DNA from: Chloroflexota bacterium
GTDB taxonomy: Bacteria > Chloroflexota > Anaerolineae > JACRMK01
DNA: 10,503 nucleotides
Reading direction: 5' to 3'
Assembly (NCBI GenBank): GCA_016200765.1
Contig: JACQEC010000313.1
Coordinates: forward strand, 1-10,503
Below the pieces are notes generated by a model, which saw only the letters and a list, made by a program, of their open reading frames with translations, was not told the origin of the DNA and ran no database searches. The translations under genes and the position numbers were made by a program. Numbering within the stretch: position 1 is the first letter of the stretch; each line of letters begins with the position of its first letter. Shown here in pieces: positions 1 to 6,006 of the stretch.

Positions 1-132
1 CGGCCAGCAAAGCGGTTGCCAAACAGCGTGAGGTGTGGCCGTTGCTTCGCCCCTACGAATGTGCGTCATGCCCCCAAGTTCGCGATGTCGTTCCAAATTC
101 GCGTGAACACTACCCTTGAGAGGTGAACTTGC
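1..132. other. Left-edge sequence without an assignable gene
   Basis: Two + strand frames stay open from the window edge. One stops at 117-119 and contains a CxxC pair in the context YECASCP; the other stops at 124-126. Either could be the last codons of an upstream gene co-transcribed with the acetyltransferase that begins at 133. The stretch cttcgcccctacgaatg (about 46-62) looks like the GTAGGGGCGA-type dispersed intergenic repeats common in Chloroflexota and cyanobacteria, so non-coding repeat debris is at least as likely. The only site I can assign is the ribosome-binding sequence GAGAGGTGA (118-126) ahead of the next gene. No convincing promoter was seen. Confidence 0.3.
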
Positions 133-546
133 ATGGTCATCCGCCCGGCCGCCAAGGCCGACGAAGGCGCGATTAAGCGCATTGTGCGCGCGGCGCGCAT
201 CAACCCGACAAATCTTGACTGGCGGCGCTTTCTGGTAGCAGAAGTGGATGGGCGCATCGTCGGCACAGGGCAGGTCAAGCCGCATCGCGACGGCAGTCGC
301 GAACTGGCTTCGATAGCCGTCGTCCCCGCCTATCAGCGGCAGGGCGTTGGCGGGCAGATCATCCGCGCGCTGGTCGCCCGCGAGAACGGCACGCTCTACC
401 TGACGTGCCGCGCCCCATTGGGGGCGTATTACCCACGCTTTGGCTTTCGCGCCATCGGGCGCGATGAGATGCCGCCCTACTTTCGCCGCCGTGCGTGGTT
501 CATGCGTTTCTGGGGCGGCCTCGTGATGAAGCGCGACGGCGATTGA
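133..546 (+). CDS. GNAT family N-acetyltransferase
   Basis: This 137-residue protein is a single GNAT domain, expected to transfer an acetyl group from acetyl-CoA to an amine on a small molecule or protein in the cytoplasm. The acetyl-CoA-binding motif A lies at about residues 59-80: a beta strand (ASIAVVP) followed by the pyrophosphate loop QRQGVGG. The C-terminal part, with YYPRFGFRAIG and MPPYF, is the usual substrate-side beta bulge seen in ArgA-like and similar small GNATs. The length is normal for a compact single-domain member. The ATG at 133 is supported by the Shine-Dalgarno-like GAGAGGTGA at 118-126. The gene ends 6 bp before the convergent ABC-F gene. The acceptor substrate cannot be told from the sequence. 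Confidence 0.88.
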   Translation: MVIRPAAKADEGAIKRIVRAARINPTNLDWRRFLVAEVDGRIVGTGQVKPHRDGSRELASIAVVPAYQRQGVGGQIIRALVARENGTLYLTCRAPLGAYYPRFGFRAIGRDEMPPYFRRRAWFMRFWGGLVMKRDGD

Positions 547-552
547 ACTCTT

Positions 553-2214
553 TCAATCGCGAGTGCGAATGCCGCCATCTGCGATGTCCCAGATGGTCGT
601 CGCGAATCGTTCGACAAAGTAGCGGTCATGCGCCACGGCGAGCACGGTGCCCTCAAAGGACGAGAGCGCCTGCTCGAAACGGGCGCGCGACGAGATATCC
701 AGGTGGTTGATCGGCTCGTCGAGCAATAGGAAGTTACAGCCGCGCGCCACGAGGCACGCGAGTTCCAGCCGCGAGCGTTGGCCGAACGACAGCGAGCGCG
801 CCGGCACAAATACATCATCGCCGCTGAAGAGGAACCGGTGCAGGAACGAGCGCGCCTCGGTCTCCGTCAGCGGTGACAGCGAGCGGACGGTGGTCAAGGC
901 GTTCAGGTCGGGAGCGAGATCGGTCTGTTCCTGCGCCATGTACCCGACGCGCACGTTAGCCCCCAGCCGCGCGCGCCCGGCCAGTGGAGCCAGTTCACCG
1001 GCAATCGTGCGCACCAGCGTTGATTTGCCCGCGCCGTTAGGCCCCATCAGCGCGACCCGCTCGCCCTGACGGATATGTCGGTTAAGTCCGGTCAACAGCG
1101 CGCGCGCCTCGTAGCCTACCGACAGATTGTCCAGCACCAGCACATCCTGACCGCTGGCGGGCGCGTCCCCGAACTCCACGCTCATCTGCCAGCCCGCCTT
1201 CGGCTTGTCCACGCGCTCATCCGATTCGAGATAGCGGTCGAGCTTCTTCTCGCGCGACTTGGCTTTGCGCGCAACCTTCTTGGCGTAACGGCGCACGTTG
1301 GGCTGGCGCGAGGTGGTCGTGCGCTCCACCCAGGCGGCCTGCTCCTTGGTCTGGGCGATGTCTTGCCTGATACGCCGGATGTCGGCCTCCTGATCGCGCC
1401 AGCGATCCCACTGCCGTTCGCGCTCGGCTACCTTCTGCTCGAAATAGGCCGAGTAGTTGCCCGTGTACTCGCGGACAGAGTGTGTCTGCGGGTCGAGTTC
1501 GAGGATGCGCGAGACCGTCCGGTCGAGGAACGTGCGGTCGTGTGAGACGACCAGCGCCGCGCCGGGGAAATCGTTTAGCCACTCTTCGAGCCACTCCAAC
1601 ATCAGCAGATCGAGGTGGTTGGTCGGCTCGTCAAGCAGGAGCAGTTGCGGGTCGGCCAACAGCACGCTCGCCAGCGCCAGCCGCGTCTTCTGCCCGCCGC
1701 TAAGGACGACTACCGGCGTGGACAGCGGCACCTGCTCCAAGCCGAGCGCCGACAGCACGCTTGCCACGCGGCCCTCATCGGGCGCGGTCGCCGCGAGGCG
1801 CGCGAGCGCGCGCTCGTACTCGCGCTGGAGGTCGCCCTTCGACAGGCTCAGGACGGCGCCCTTCGACGGGTTCAGGACGCCGGGCGACTGCGCCAGCGAG
1901 CCTGCCAGCCGCGCGACCTCTGCCGCCAAATCCGCTTCATCATTGCGTGTACGGTTCAAAAAACCGGCCAACGTCTGATCAGCCTCAAGCACAAGCCCCT
2001 GCGGCAGGTAGCCCAGACGCAGGTGCGGCGGCACGAGCTGGACACTGCCTGCGTCCGGCTGGTCAAGTCCGGCGAGCAGGCGCAGAAGGGTTGTCTTGCC
2101 CGCGCCATTGGGGCCAACCAGACCGACGCGCTCGCCCGCGCTGATGCTGAAGGTAACCTCGTCCAGTATCGGTTCGACGCCAAAAGATTTTGTTAAATGG
2201 TGAGCAGTAAGCAC
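553..2214 (-). CDS. ABC-F family ATPase with repeat-derived insertion
   Basis: This 553-residue soluble protein has two ABC ATPase domains and no membrane segments. ABC-F proteins act at the ribosome, in translation rescue or antibiotic protection, rather than in transport. Domain 1 has Walker A GPNGAGKT (34-41), signature LSGGQ (171-175), Walker B with DEPTNHLD (195-202) and H-loop His225. A charged linker (about 245-345, rich in Arg, Lys and Glu) matches the ABC-F interdomain linker. Domain 2 has Walker A GPNGAGKST (391-399), signature LSFGQ (475-479), Walker B with DEPINHLD (499-506; Ile where Thr is usual) and His529. Residues about 113-128 (LNPSKG and LSLSKG) are encoded by two tandem repeat copies. 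The start codon is GTG, with AGAGG a few bases upstream. It may be read through from the exporter operon, whose last gene ends 93 bp upstream. Confidence 0.92.
   Translation of the reverse strand: MLTAHHLTKSFGVEPILDEVTFSISAGERVGLVGPNGAGKTTLLRLLAGLDQPDAGSVQLVPPHLRLGYLPQGLVLEADQTLAGFLNRTRNDEADLAAEVARLAGSLAQSPGVLNPSKGAVLSLSKGDLQREYERALARLAATAPDEGRVASVLSALGLEQVPLSTPVVVLSGGQKTRLALASVLLADPQLLLLDEPTNHLDLLMLEWLEEWLNDFPGAALVVSHDRTFLDRTVSRILELDPQTHSVREYTGNYSAYFEQKVAERERQWDRWRDQEADIRRIRQDIAQTKEQAAWVERTTTSRQPNVRRYAKKVARKAKSREKKLDRYLESDERVDKPKAGWQMSVEFGDAPASGQDVLVLDNLSVGYEARALLTGLNRHIRQGERVALMGPNGAGKSTLVRTIAGELAPLAGRARLGANVRVGYMAQEQTDLAPDLNALTTVRSLSPLTETEARSFLHRFLFSGDDVFVPARSLSFGQRSRLELACLVARGCNFLLLDEPINHLDISSRARFEQALSSFEGTVLAVAHDRYFVERFATTIWDIADGGIRTRD
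1834..1879. repeat. Two tandem palindromic-repeat copies inside the ABC-F gene
   Basis: Two copies of gcccttcgacaggctcagga-like sequence lie at 1834-1855 and 1858-1879 with a 24-bp period, differing at two positions in the core. The same core occurs at 2684-2700 and 7746-7795. Because the period is a multiple of three, both copies are translated in the same frame, as LNPSKG and LSLSKG, and the ABC-F frame stays open. Confidence 0.8.
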
Positions 2215-2228
2215 CGATTAACCTCTAG

Positions 2229-2305
2229 CCGATGGCAGATGGCAAATGGCAGATAGCGGATGGCAGATAGCGAATAGCCATCGGCCATTAGCCATCAGCC
2301 ACCGG
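2229..2305. repeat. Low-complexity GATGGCAGA/GCCATCAGCC tract
   Basis: Almost the whole gap between the exporter ATPase and the ABC-F gene is irregular tandem repetition of 7-10 base units such as gatggcaga, gatagcg and gccatcagcc. Units occur in both orientations, so the tract can fold on itself. A related tract lies at 4121-4190. I see no promoter consensus in it, although it would contain any promoter dedicated to the ABC-F gene. Confidence 0.7.
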
Positions 2306-2307
2306 CC

Positions 2308-3348
2308 TCAAGTCTTGCGCCCCTGCCACTTCTCGTATATGTCGGCAATCACGTCGTCAATGGATTCGCGATGCGTCTCCACGTCGAGGATGGGCGTTTG
2401 CGCGGCGGCTTGAGCGAGCAGGTCGGAGATGTTCACCCGAGCCGCGTCGAAGATGTATTCGTGCCGCCCGGCCTCGCTTTTCACCAGCGCCGCATGGTCG
2501 AAGACCGGAGCGACGCCGTCGGGCGTCTCGATCAGCAGGTGGCGGCGGCTGGTGAACTGACTGCGCAGGCGCTCGAAGTCGCCATCGAAGGCGATGCGCC
2601 CCTTGTCAATCAGCACGATGCGCCCGGCCAGTTGTTCCAGATCAGACATGTCGTGGCTGGTGACCATCACGGTCACGGCCTGTCCGGAGCCTGTCGAAGG
2701 GCGGTTCAGGTCTTTGATGAACTGCAAGACGTTGCGCTTGGCGAGCACGTCCAGCCCGATGGTCGGCTCGTCAAGAAAGAGTATCTCCGGCTCGTGGATG
2801 AGCGCCAGCCCAAGGTCGGCACGCATCTTCTGGCCGAGGCTCAATTCGCGCACGAGGCTGTTGAAGAACTCGCCCAGCCCCAGCAGTTCCGTGACCACGC
2901 CCAACATGCGCCGGTAGCGCTCGTCGGGAATATCCCAGACCACGCGCTTCCATTCAAACGAGGCCGCGACCGGGTGATCCCACCAGAGTTCGGTGCGCTG
3001 GCCGAACACGACGCCGATGTGGTTCACATAGCGGGCGCGGTCGCGGATGGGATCCATGCCCAGCACGCGAATCAGGCCGGCGTCAGGCGAGAGCACCGAC
3101 GACAGGAGTTTGACCGTGGTGCTTTTGCCCGCGCCGTTCGGCCCAGCATAGGCGACAATCTCGCCGCGATGGATGGTCAGGTTGATGTCTTGCAGGGCGC
3201 GCACCTCGCGGAAGCGCGGGTGGATCAGGCCGCTCAAGGCCTCCGAGAGTTTCTCGGAACGCTGTCGCTGGCGGAACGTCTTATAGACGCCCGCCAACTC
3301 AACTACGATGTCCGAGCGGGTGGTATCGCTGTGAGCCGGTGCGGCCAT
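2308..3348 (-). CDS. ABC exporter ATPase, NatA/COG4586-like (exporter A)
   Basis: This 346-residue ATP-binding subunit is expected to power the two permeases encoded just upstream. Visible motifs are Walker A GPNGAGKST (69-77), Q-loop in VFGQR (Gln117), the family hallmark LWWDHPV (121-127), signature LSLGQ (169-173), Walker B with FLDEPTIGLD (191-200) and H-loop His232. The Leu-Gly-Gln signature is shared with the second ATPase in this window and is typical of this subfamily. A C-terminal extension of about 90 residues follows the nucleotide-binding domain. Residues 217-223 (PSTGSGQ) come from a dispersed DNA repeat and make this segment about five residues longer than in the paralogue. The gene overlaps the upstream permease gene by 50 bp, suggesting translational coupling. 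The substrate is unknown; a drug or other hydrophobic compound is possible for the family. Confidence 0.9.
   Translation of the reverse strand: MAAPAHSDTTRSDIVVELAGVYKTFRQRQRSEKLSEALSGLIHPRFREVRALQDINLTIHRGEIVAYAGPNGAGKSTTVKLLSSVLSPDAGLIRVLGMDPIRDRARYVNHIGVVFGQRTELWWDHPVAASFEWKRVVWDIPDERYRRMLGVVTELLGLGEFFNSLVRELSLGQKMRADLGLALIHEPEILFLDEPTIGLDVLAKRNVLQFIKDLNRPSTGSGQAVTVMVTSHDMSDLEQLAGRIVLIDKGRIAFDGDFERLRSQFTSRRHLLIETPDGVAPVFDHAALVKSEAGRHEYIFDAARVNISDLLAQAAAQTPILDVETHRESIDDVIADIYEKWQGRKT
2684..2700. repeat. Palindromic-repeat copy inside the exporter A ATPase gene
   Basis: The sequence ccggagcctgtcgaagg is a single copy of the dispersed cttcgacaggctcag-type core, in the opposite orientation to the copies in the ABC-F gene. 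It is translated as PSTGSGQ just before the strand leading to the H-loop. The paralogous ATPase has only NRERGMTV at this point, which shows where the extra residues entered. Confidence 0.75.
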
Positions 3349-4117
3349 ACTGCTTCAATCCTTTCGAGAAAGCCCAGATCGCCAGCGCGCCAAGCGCCAG
3401 CGCCGCCAGCGGCGTGATGAAACCGCCGAGCGGCGAGTCGTCCAAGCCCAGTAGGGCGCGGCAGGGAAACCACGCCACAAAGCCAATCGGCACAATGCTT
3501 AACAGGCCGCCAAGCATCGGCAAGGGTAGGCCGTCGAGCGGAAACGCTTTCAGGCTGTAAACCATGTACACCAGCGGTGTGCTGATCTCTTCGGCGGCGC
3601 GCGGCGCCCAGAACGCCAGACTGCCCCACAGGTACGAGAAGGCGACCACCACCGCGCACGACGCGGCTAGATTGAGCGCGAACAGCGCCAGCCATGCGGG
3701 GGACAGCGACAGCCCCAAGTTCAGCCCGGCCCACGCGGTCAGCCCCAGCCCCAGCATGAGCACGCCTGATAGGGACAGCGGAAGAAACCCCTCGGTCAGC
3801 AGGGTCATCCAGATAGGCTGGGGCTGGATGAGAATGTGATCGAGTTGGCCGCGGCCAATGCGGCGGCTGATATACAGCACGTTGTAGCTGAAGAATGTTT
3901 CGAGAACGCCCCGCACCAGCGTCGAGTAGCCGAGCAAGAAGAGCACCTGATATTTGCTCCACGGGCCGATGCCGTCGAATCGCTCGGCCAGCAGAAAGGC
4001 GGCCGCGACGGCGGCGACGTTCAACAGCGTGTCCGAGAGGTACCACGTCAGGAAGAGCCGCATAGAGCGGGTCAGCATCAGGAAATCCATGCGCGCGTAC
4101 AGCCGCCACAACTGCAA
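3299..4117 (-). CDS. ABC-2 type permease, PF06182/COG3694-like (exporter A)
   Basis: This hydrophobic protein of about 272 residues has roughly six membrane segments and is a transmembrane subunit of exporter A. It resembles the second permease of the right-hand operon (6895-7710): RLYARMDFLMLTRSM lines up without gaps with that protein's N terminus, both have a cytoplasmic RRGxxD..L.(R/Q)P motif (here RGQLDHILIQP), and both end with a Y-x-x-T-G-(S/T) tail. That alignment places the start near TTG codons at 4117 or 4111. The first ATG is at 4090 and would delete the conserved N-terminal helix. No Shine-Dalgarno sequence is visible at any of these starts. The frame is open further, to 4309, but only through a repeat tract and the neighbouring gene. 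The last ten residues, after GRTGS, overlap the ATPase gene. Confidence 0.85.
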   Translation of the reverse strand: MQLWRLYARMDFLMLTRSMRLFLTWYLSDTLLNVAAVAAAFLLAERFDGIGPWSKYQVLFLLGYSTLVRGVLETFFSYNVLYISRRIGRGQLDHILIQPQPIWMTLLTEGFLPLSLSGVLMLGLGLTAWAGLNLGLSLSPAWLALFALNLAASCAVVVAFSYLWGSLAFWAPRAAEEISTPLVYMVYSLKAFPLDGLPLPMLGGLLSIVPIGFVAWFPCRALLGLDDSPLGGFITPLAALALGALAIWAFSKGLKQYGRTGSQRYHPLGHRS

Positions 4118-4120
4118 GAG

Positions 4121-4190
4121 CCTGATGGCTGATGGCTGGTGGCGGGTGGCTGATGGCGGGTGGCTATCGGCTATCCACCATCGGCTATCT
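4121..4190. repeat. Low-complexity CTGATGGCTGGTGGCGGG tract
   Basis: Irregular tandem units such as ctgatggct, ggtggcggg and tatcggctatc fill the space between the two permease genes of exporter A. They are of the same general kind as the tract at 2229-2305. The tract occupies the place where a ribosome-binding site for the downstream permease would be expected, and none is apparent. Confidence 0.7.
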
Positions 4191-4196
4191 GCCCCC

Positions 4197-4991
4197 TTAT
4201 CCGCCAAAGGACACCAGCCTTTCTCGATTGAGGCGCCACAGCCAGCCCGCCACCGGCCACAAGATAACCGCCCACAGCGCCTGCATGACCAACAGAAACA
4301 GCGGGTCACCCGTGCCGGTGTAAATTGTCAAAGGGGCGGAGGCCACCGAGGCGAACGGCAGCCACCGCAAGACCTCGCCCATCCCCCATGGCATCAACTG
4401 GAGCGGGATGAGCGCGCCGGAAAGGAGCACGCTGACCGCCGAGCGCAGGTTCTCAATCGCATAGGTGCTGTACTCAAAATAGACCATCAGCCCGCCAAAG
4501 ATGAACTCCAGAGCCACCCCCACCGTGATCGCCAACACCAGGCTGATCACGAACAGCGCGAGCGCGGCCGCGCTCGCGGGCATGGGGCTCACGCCCAACA
4601 GCGGTGAGAGCATTAGCAGGGGCAGTGAGAACGTGACGGAGCCGAAGAACCAGCGCCCGATCATCTTGGAGGTGAACTGACCGACCAGTCCCATCGGCTG
4701 TAGGAAACTGACCGCCAGCGAGCCGTCGCGCAGGGATACCCACAGTTCGGTGCGGGTGGTCAATGGGTCGGCGAATACTTCCTCGATCAACGTGTAGGTC
4801 AGCACGGAGGCCGCGCTCATGCCCGCGACCGCGCCCCGTCCCGCGAAGATGACCTGCCAGATGGACAACAGCACCAACACGCGCAAGAGGCGAAACAGGT
4901 ATTGCAACAGGAACAACGGATCGTCGCCGATGGCTCCGGCGGCTTCCATCGCGGCTGTTTTCCAGTACGGGCGCAAGCGAATGAGTCGCAT
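4197..4991 (-). CDS. ABC-2 type permease, COG4587-like (exporter A)
   Basis: This 264-residue membrane protein has about six hydrophobic segments. It is the first permease of exporter A and the counterpart of the 264-residue permease at 6007-6801. The two share LTYT/VTYT, the cytoplasmic G-x-(L/I)-A-x-x-(F/L)-x-x-P motif (here DGSLAVSFLQP, about residues 89-99), FVxSLVLAx, a LSGxxxPxxxxPxxxxxxxRxxPF segment, and a final KLV/RLV-xxGG. The usual partners of this family are a second PF06182-type permease and a NatA-like ATPase, both present downstream. The ATG lies only 3 bp after the stop codon of the acetyltransferase gene, so the two are almost certainly co-transcribed and probably translationally coupled; no separate Shine-Dalgarno sequence is evident. 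The transported substrate is unknown. Confidence 0.87.
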   Translation of the reverse strand: MRLIRLRPYWKTAAMEAAGAIGDDPLFLLQYLFRLLRVLVLLSIWQVIFAGRGAVAGMSAASVLTYTLIEEVFADPLTTRTELWVSLRDGSLAVSFLQPMGLVGQFTSKMIGRWFFGSVTFSLPLLMLSPLLGVSPMPASAAALALFVISLVLAITVGVALEFIFGGLMVYFEYSTYAIENLRSAVSVLLSGALIPLQLMPWGMGEVLRWLPFASVASAPLTIYTGTGDPLFLLVMQALWAVILWPVAGWLWRLNRERLVSFGG

Positions 4992-4994
4992 GGT

Positions 4995-5543
4995 CTAGAC
5001 CGGCGCCGCCCGAAACTCGTCAGCGGTCATGCCCAACAGCAGTACGTCGTGGTACTCACCTCGGCTAAAGATCATGCGCCGGAGGCGCCCCTCCGGCTGG
5101 AAGCCGAGTTTCAGGTGCAGGCGCAGGGAGGGCTCGTTAAACGCATAGACGCGCACCGTGACCTTCTGATAGCGCAATTCGCCAAAGAAGTAGCGCAGGA
5201 TCAGCCGGATCGCCTCGCTAGCATAGCCCTGTCGGCGGTGGTCAAGCCCAATGCACACCCCGTAGTCGAAGGTGCCGTTGCGCGACGAACAGTCGTGCGT
5301 GCTAATGCTTCCGACAACTTTGCCCTCGTGATTCTCAATGACCCAGAAGAAGTTGTCGTGCTTTGGCTCCGCCATCGCCTGTTCCGCCGCCCACTGCCGA
5401 CTCCGTTCGGGCGAGCGCGGGAAGGGGATGAAATACAGTGAGCGGGTCAGTTCGCTGTCTGCGTCGAAGGCCTCGAAGGCCGGCCAGTCGTCGGGCCGGA
5501 GCGCGCGCAAGCGCACCCGTTCGCCCTGAAATACGTTGGTCAT
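4995..5543 (-). CDS. GNAT acetyltransferase, RimJ/RimL type
   Basis: This 182-residue cytoplasmic acetyltransferase is of the RimJ/RimL-like GNAT branch, whose members acetylate protein N termini, polyamines or antibiotics. It begins with the typical GERVRLRALRPDDWPAF. The acetyl-CoA-binding loop is RRQGYASEAI after the strand YGVCIGL, and the family's NEPSLRLHLKLGFQPEG follows, with a conserved GEYHDVLLLGM near the end. The ATG at 5543 is chosen because AGGGGTG lies directly upstream (5547-5553) and homology starts there. The frame remains open upstream to a GTG at 5609, but this would run through the leader terminator. It is the first gene of the exporter A operon, with the permease ATG 3 bp after its stop. 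That linkage hints at a joint modify-and-export function, which is an inference. Confidence 0.88.
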   Translation of the reverse strand: MTNVFQGERVRLRALRPDDWPAFEAFDADSELTRSLYFIPFPRSPERSRQWAAEQAMAEPKHDNFFWVIENHEGKVVGSISTHDCSSRNGTFDYGVCIGLDHRRQGYASEAIRLILRYFFGELRYQKVTVRVYAFNEPSLRLHLKLGFQPEGRLRRMIFSRGEYHDVLLLGMTADEFRAAPV

Positions 5544-5566
5544 CGTCACCCCTGTTAGAGAATAAC

Positions 5567-5601
5567 AAAAAAGCCGTGAGCGCAAGAGGAGCGCCCACGG
5601 C
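5567..5601 (-). terminator. Intrinsic terminator in the leader of the exporter A operon
   Basis: On the - strand an 11-bp stem (GCCGTGGGCGC at 5601-5591 with GCGCTCACGGC at 5583-5573, all pairs allowed with one G-U) encloses a 7-base loop and is followed at once by six T residues (5572-5567). It lies between a strong promoter and the acetyltransferase start codon, so it should stop most transcripts before the operon unless it is prevented from folding. The + strand lacks a T tract after the stem, so the polarity is clear. Confidence 0.85.
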
Positions 5602-5625
5602 CAAGCCACACAACGTCAGAACGAA

Positions 5626-5685
5626 CTACAAGCAGGCAGACTCCTCCCCCGGTCGGTTGGTGCTGTATGAGATGAAGGTTGTCAT
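5626..5685 (-). CDS. Possible 19-codon leader peptide
   Basis: An ATG about 30 bases after the expected transcription start opens a short frame, MTTFISYSTNRPGEESACL, ending at a TAG 24 bases before the terminator stem. Position and size are those of a regulatory leader peptide in transcription attenuation. There is no run of one amino acid that would point to biosynthetic attenuation. No good Shine-Dalgarno sequence precedes the ATG (the upstream bases are gcgcagacacc), so translation is uncertain. The purine stretch GGGGGAGGAG within the ORF (5650-5641) can pair with CUCCUC at the terminator's upper stem and loop. The frame could also be open by chance. Confidence 0.35.
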   Translation of the reverse strand: MTTFISYSTNRPGEESACL

Positions 5686-5721
5686 GGTGTCTGCGCGCTG
5701 GTTTGCAAAAGTTACGCGACG

Positions 5722-5750
5722 AGTATAACAACGGGCGGGGGCGCTGTCAA
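5722..5750 (-). promoter_or_regulatory. Sigma70-type promoter for the exporter A operon
   Basis: On the - strand TTGACA (5750-5745) and TATACT (5727-5722) are separated by exactly 17 bases. This matches the bacterial housekeeping consensus at all six -35 positions and five of six -10 positions. Transcription should start near 5715 and give a leader of about 170 bases before the acetyltransferase ATG at 5543. It is the best promoter in the window. Confidence 0.85.
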
Positions 5751-5784
5751 ATCGAAAGCAGTTGTTCGAGAATAAAGCGGAACC

Positions 5785-5945
5785 GGGAGGGCAGGCTTCA
5801 GCCGGAGGGGGATGGGGAGCCATGAGACCGGCTGAAGCCTGCGCTCCAGACGACGATATGGGAGAGCAGGCTTCAGCCGGACAACTATGCGCTGCCCGAT
5901 TTCGGAAATCAGGCGCTGTGCCTTTTCGGCTGAAGCCTGCTCTCC
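5785..5945. repeat. Two nested inverted-repeat pairs of the aggcttcagccgg element
   Basis: Four copies of a roughly 20-bp element alternate in orientation at 5785-5805, 5828-5847, 5860-5880 and 5927-5945. Pair one has perfect 15-bp arms (gcaggcttcagccgg at 5791-5805 and its complement at 5828-5842). Pair two has perfect 19-bp arms (5861-5879 and 5927-5945). A small palindrome, gatttcggaaatc (5898-5910), sits in the second loop, flanked by direct gcgctg repeats. The array lies between the divergent promoters of the two exporters. It resembles dispersed intergenic repeats of Chloroflexota genomes; no protein is encoded. Confidence 0.85.
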
Positions 5946-5967
5946 GGCGACGAGGTGCGGCGGGCGA

Positions 5968-5997
5968 TTACGGAAAAAGGGCGAAAGCCTGTACAAT
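5968..5997 (+). promoter_or_regulatory. Weak promoter candidate for the exporter B operon
   Basis: TACAAT at 5992-5997 resembles a -10 box (five of six). A poor -35 candidate, TTACGG, lies 18 bases upstream at 5968-5973. Transcription would begin at about 6004-6007, right at the ATG at 6007, so the mRNA would be leaderless or nearly so. This fits the absence of any Shine-Dalgarno sequence there. Confidence 0.4.
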
Positions 5998-6006
5998 ACG
6001 CGCTCG

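Noticed and set aside
54..56. Loss of the phosphorylation site in the STAS protein (residue numbers; SSG instead of DSS)
   Set aside because: Alignment to SpoIIAA places the phosphorylated serine at Ser55, which is present; only the preceding aspartate is changed, as in BtrV-like proteins.
499..506. DEPINHLD in ABC-F domain 2 (protein residue numbers) as an inactivating substitution
   Set aside because: The catalytic glutamate and the other ATPase motifs are intact; Thr to Ile at this place appears in other ABC-F proteins, so it is likely a subfamily variant.
541..558. Hairpin gattgaa/ttcaatc between the convergent GNAT and ABC-F genes as a bidirectional terminator
   Set aside because: The stem is only 7 bp and AT-rich with a 4-base loop, and no T tract follows on either strand; it may be chance at the two stop codons.
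2371..3417. Long + strand open frame of 348 codons opposite the exporter A ATPase
   Set aside because: It is antisense to a gene with complete ABC motifs, its translation has no recognisable domain, and GC-rich coding DNA often leaves such frames open.
4118..4309. Extension of the exporter A second permease up to an ATG at 4309
   Set aside because: It would run through the low-complexity tract and into the preceding permease gene; the paralogue alignment begins near residue 66 of that long frame.
5544..5609. N-terminal extension of the RimJ/RimL-type GNAT from GTG 5609
   Set aside because: It would be encoded by the terminator hairpin, has no family similarity, and a good ribosome-binding site stands before ATG 5543.
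5785..5945. CRISPR-like appearance of repeated 20-bp units
   Set aside because: The copies alternate in orientation, spacing is irregular (about 12-47 bases) and there is no cas gene; they are inverted repeats, not a CRISPR array.
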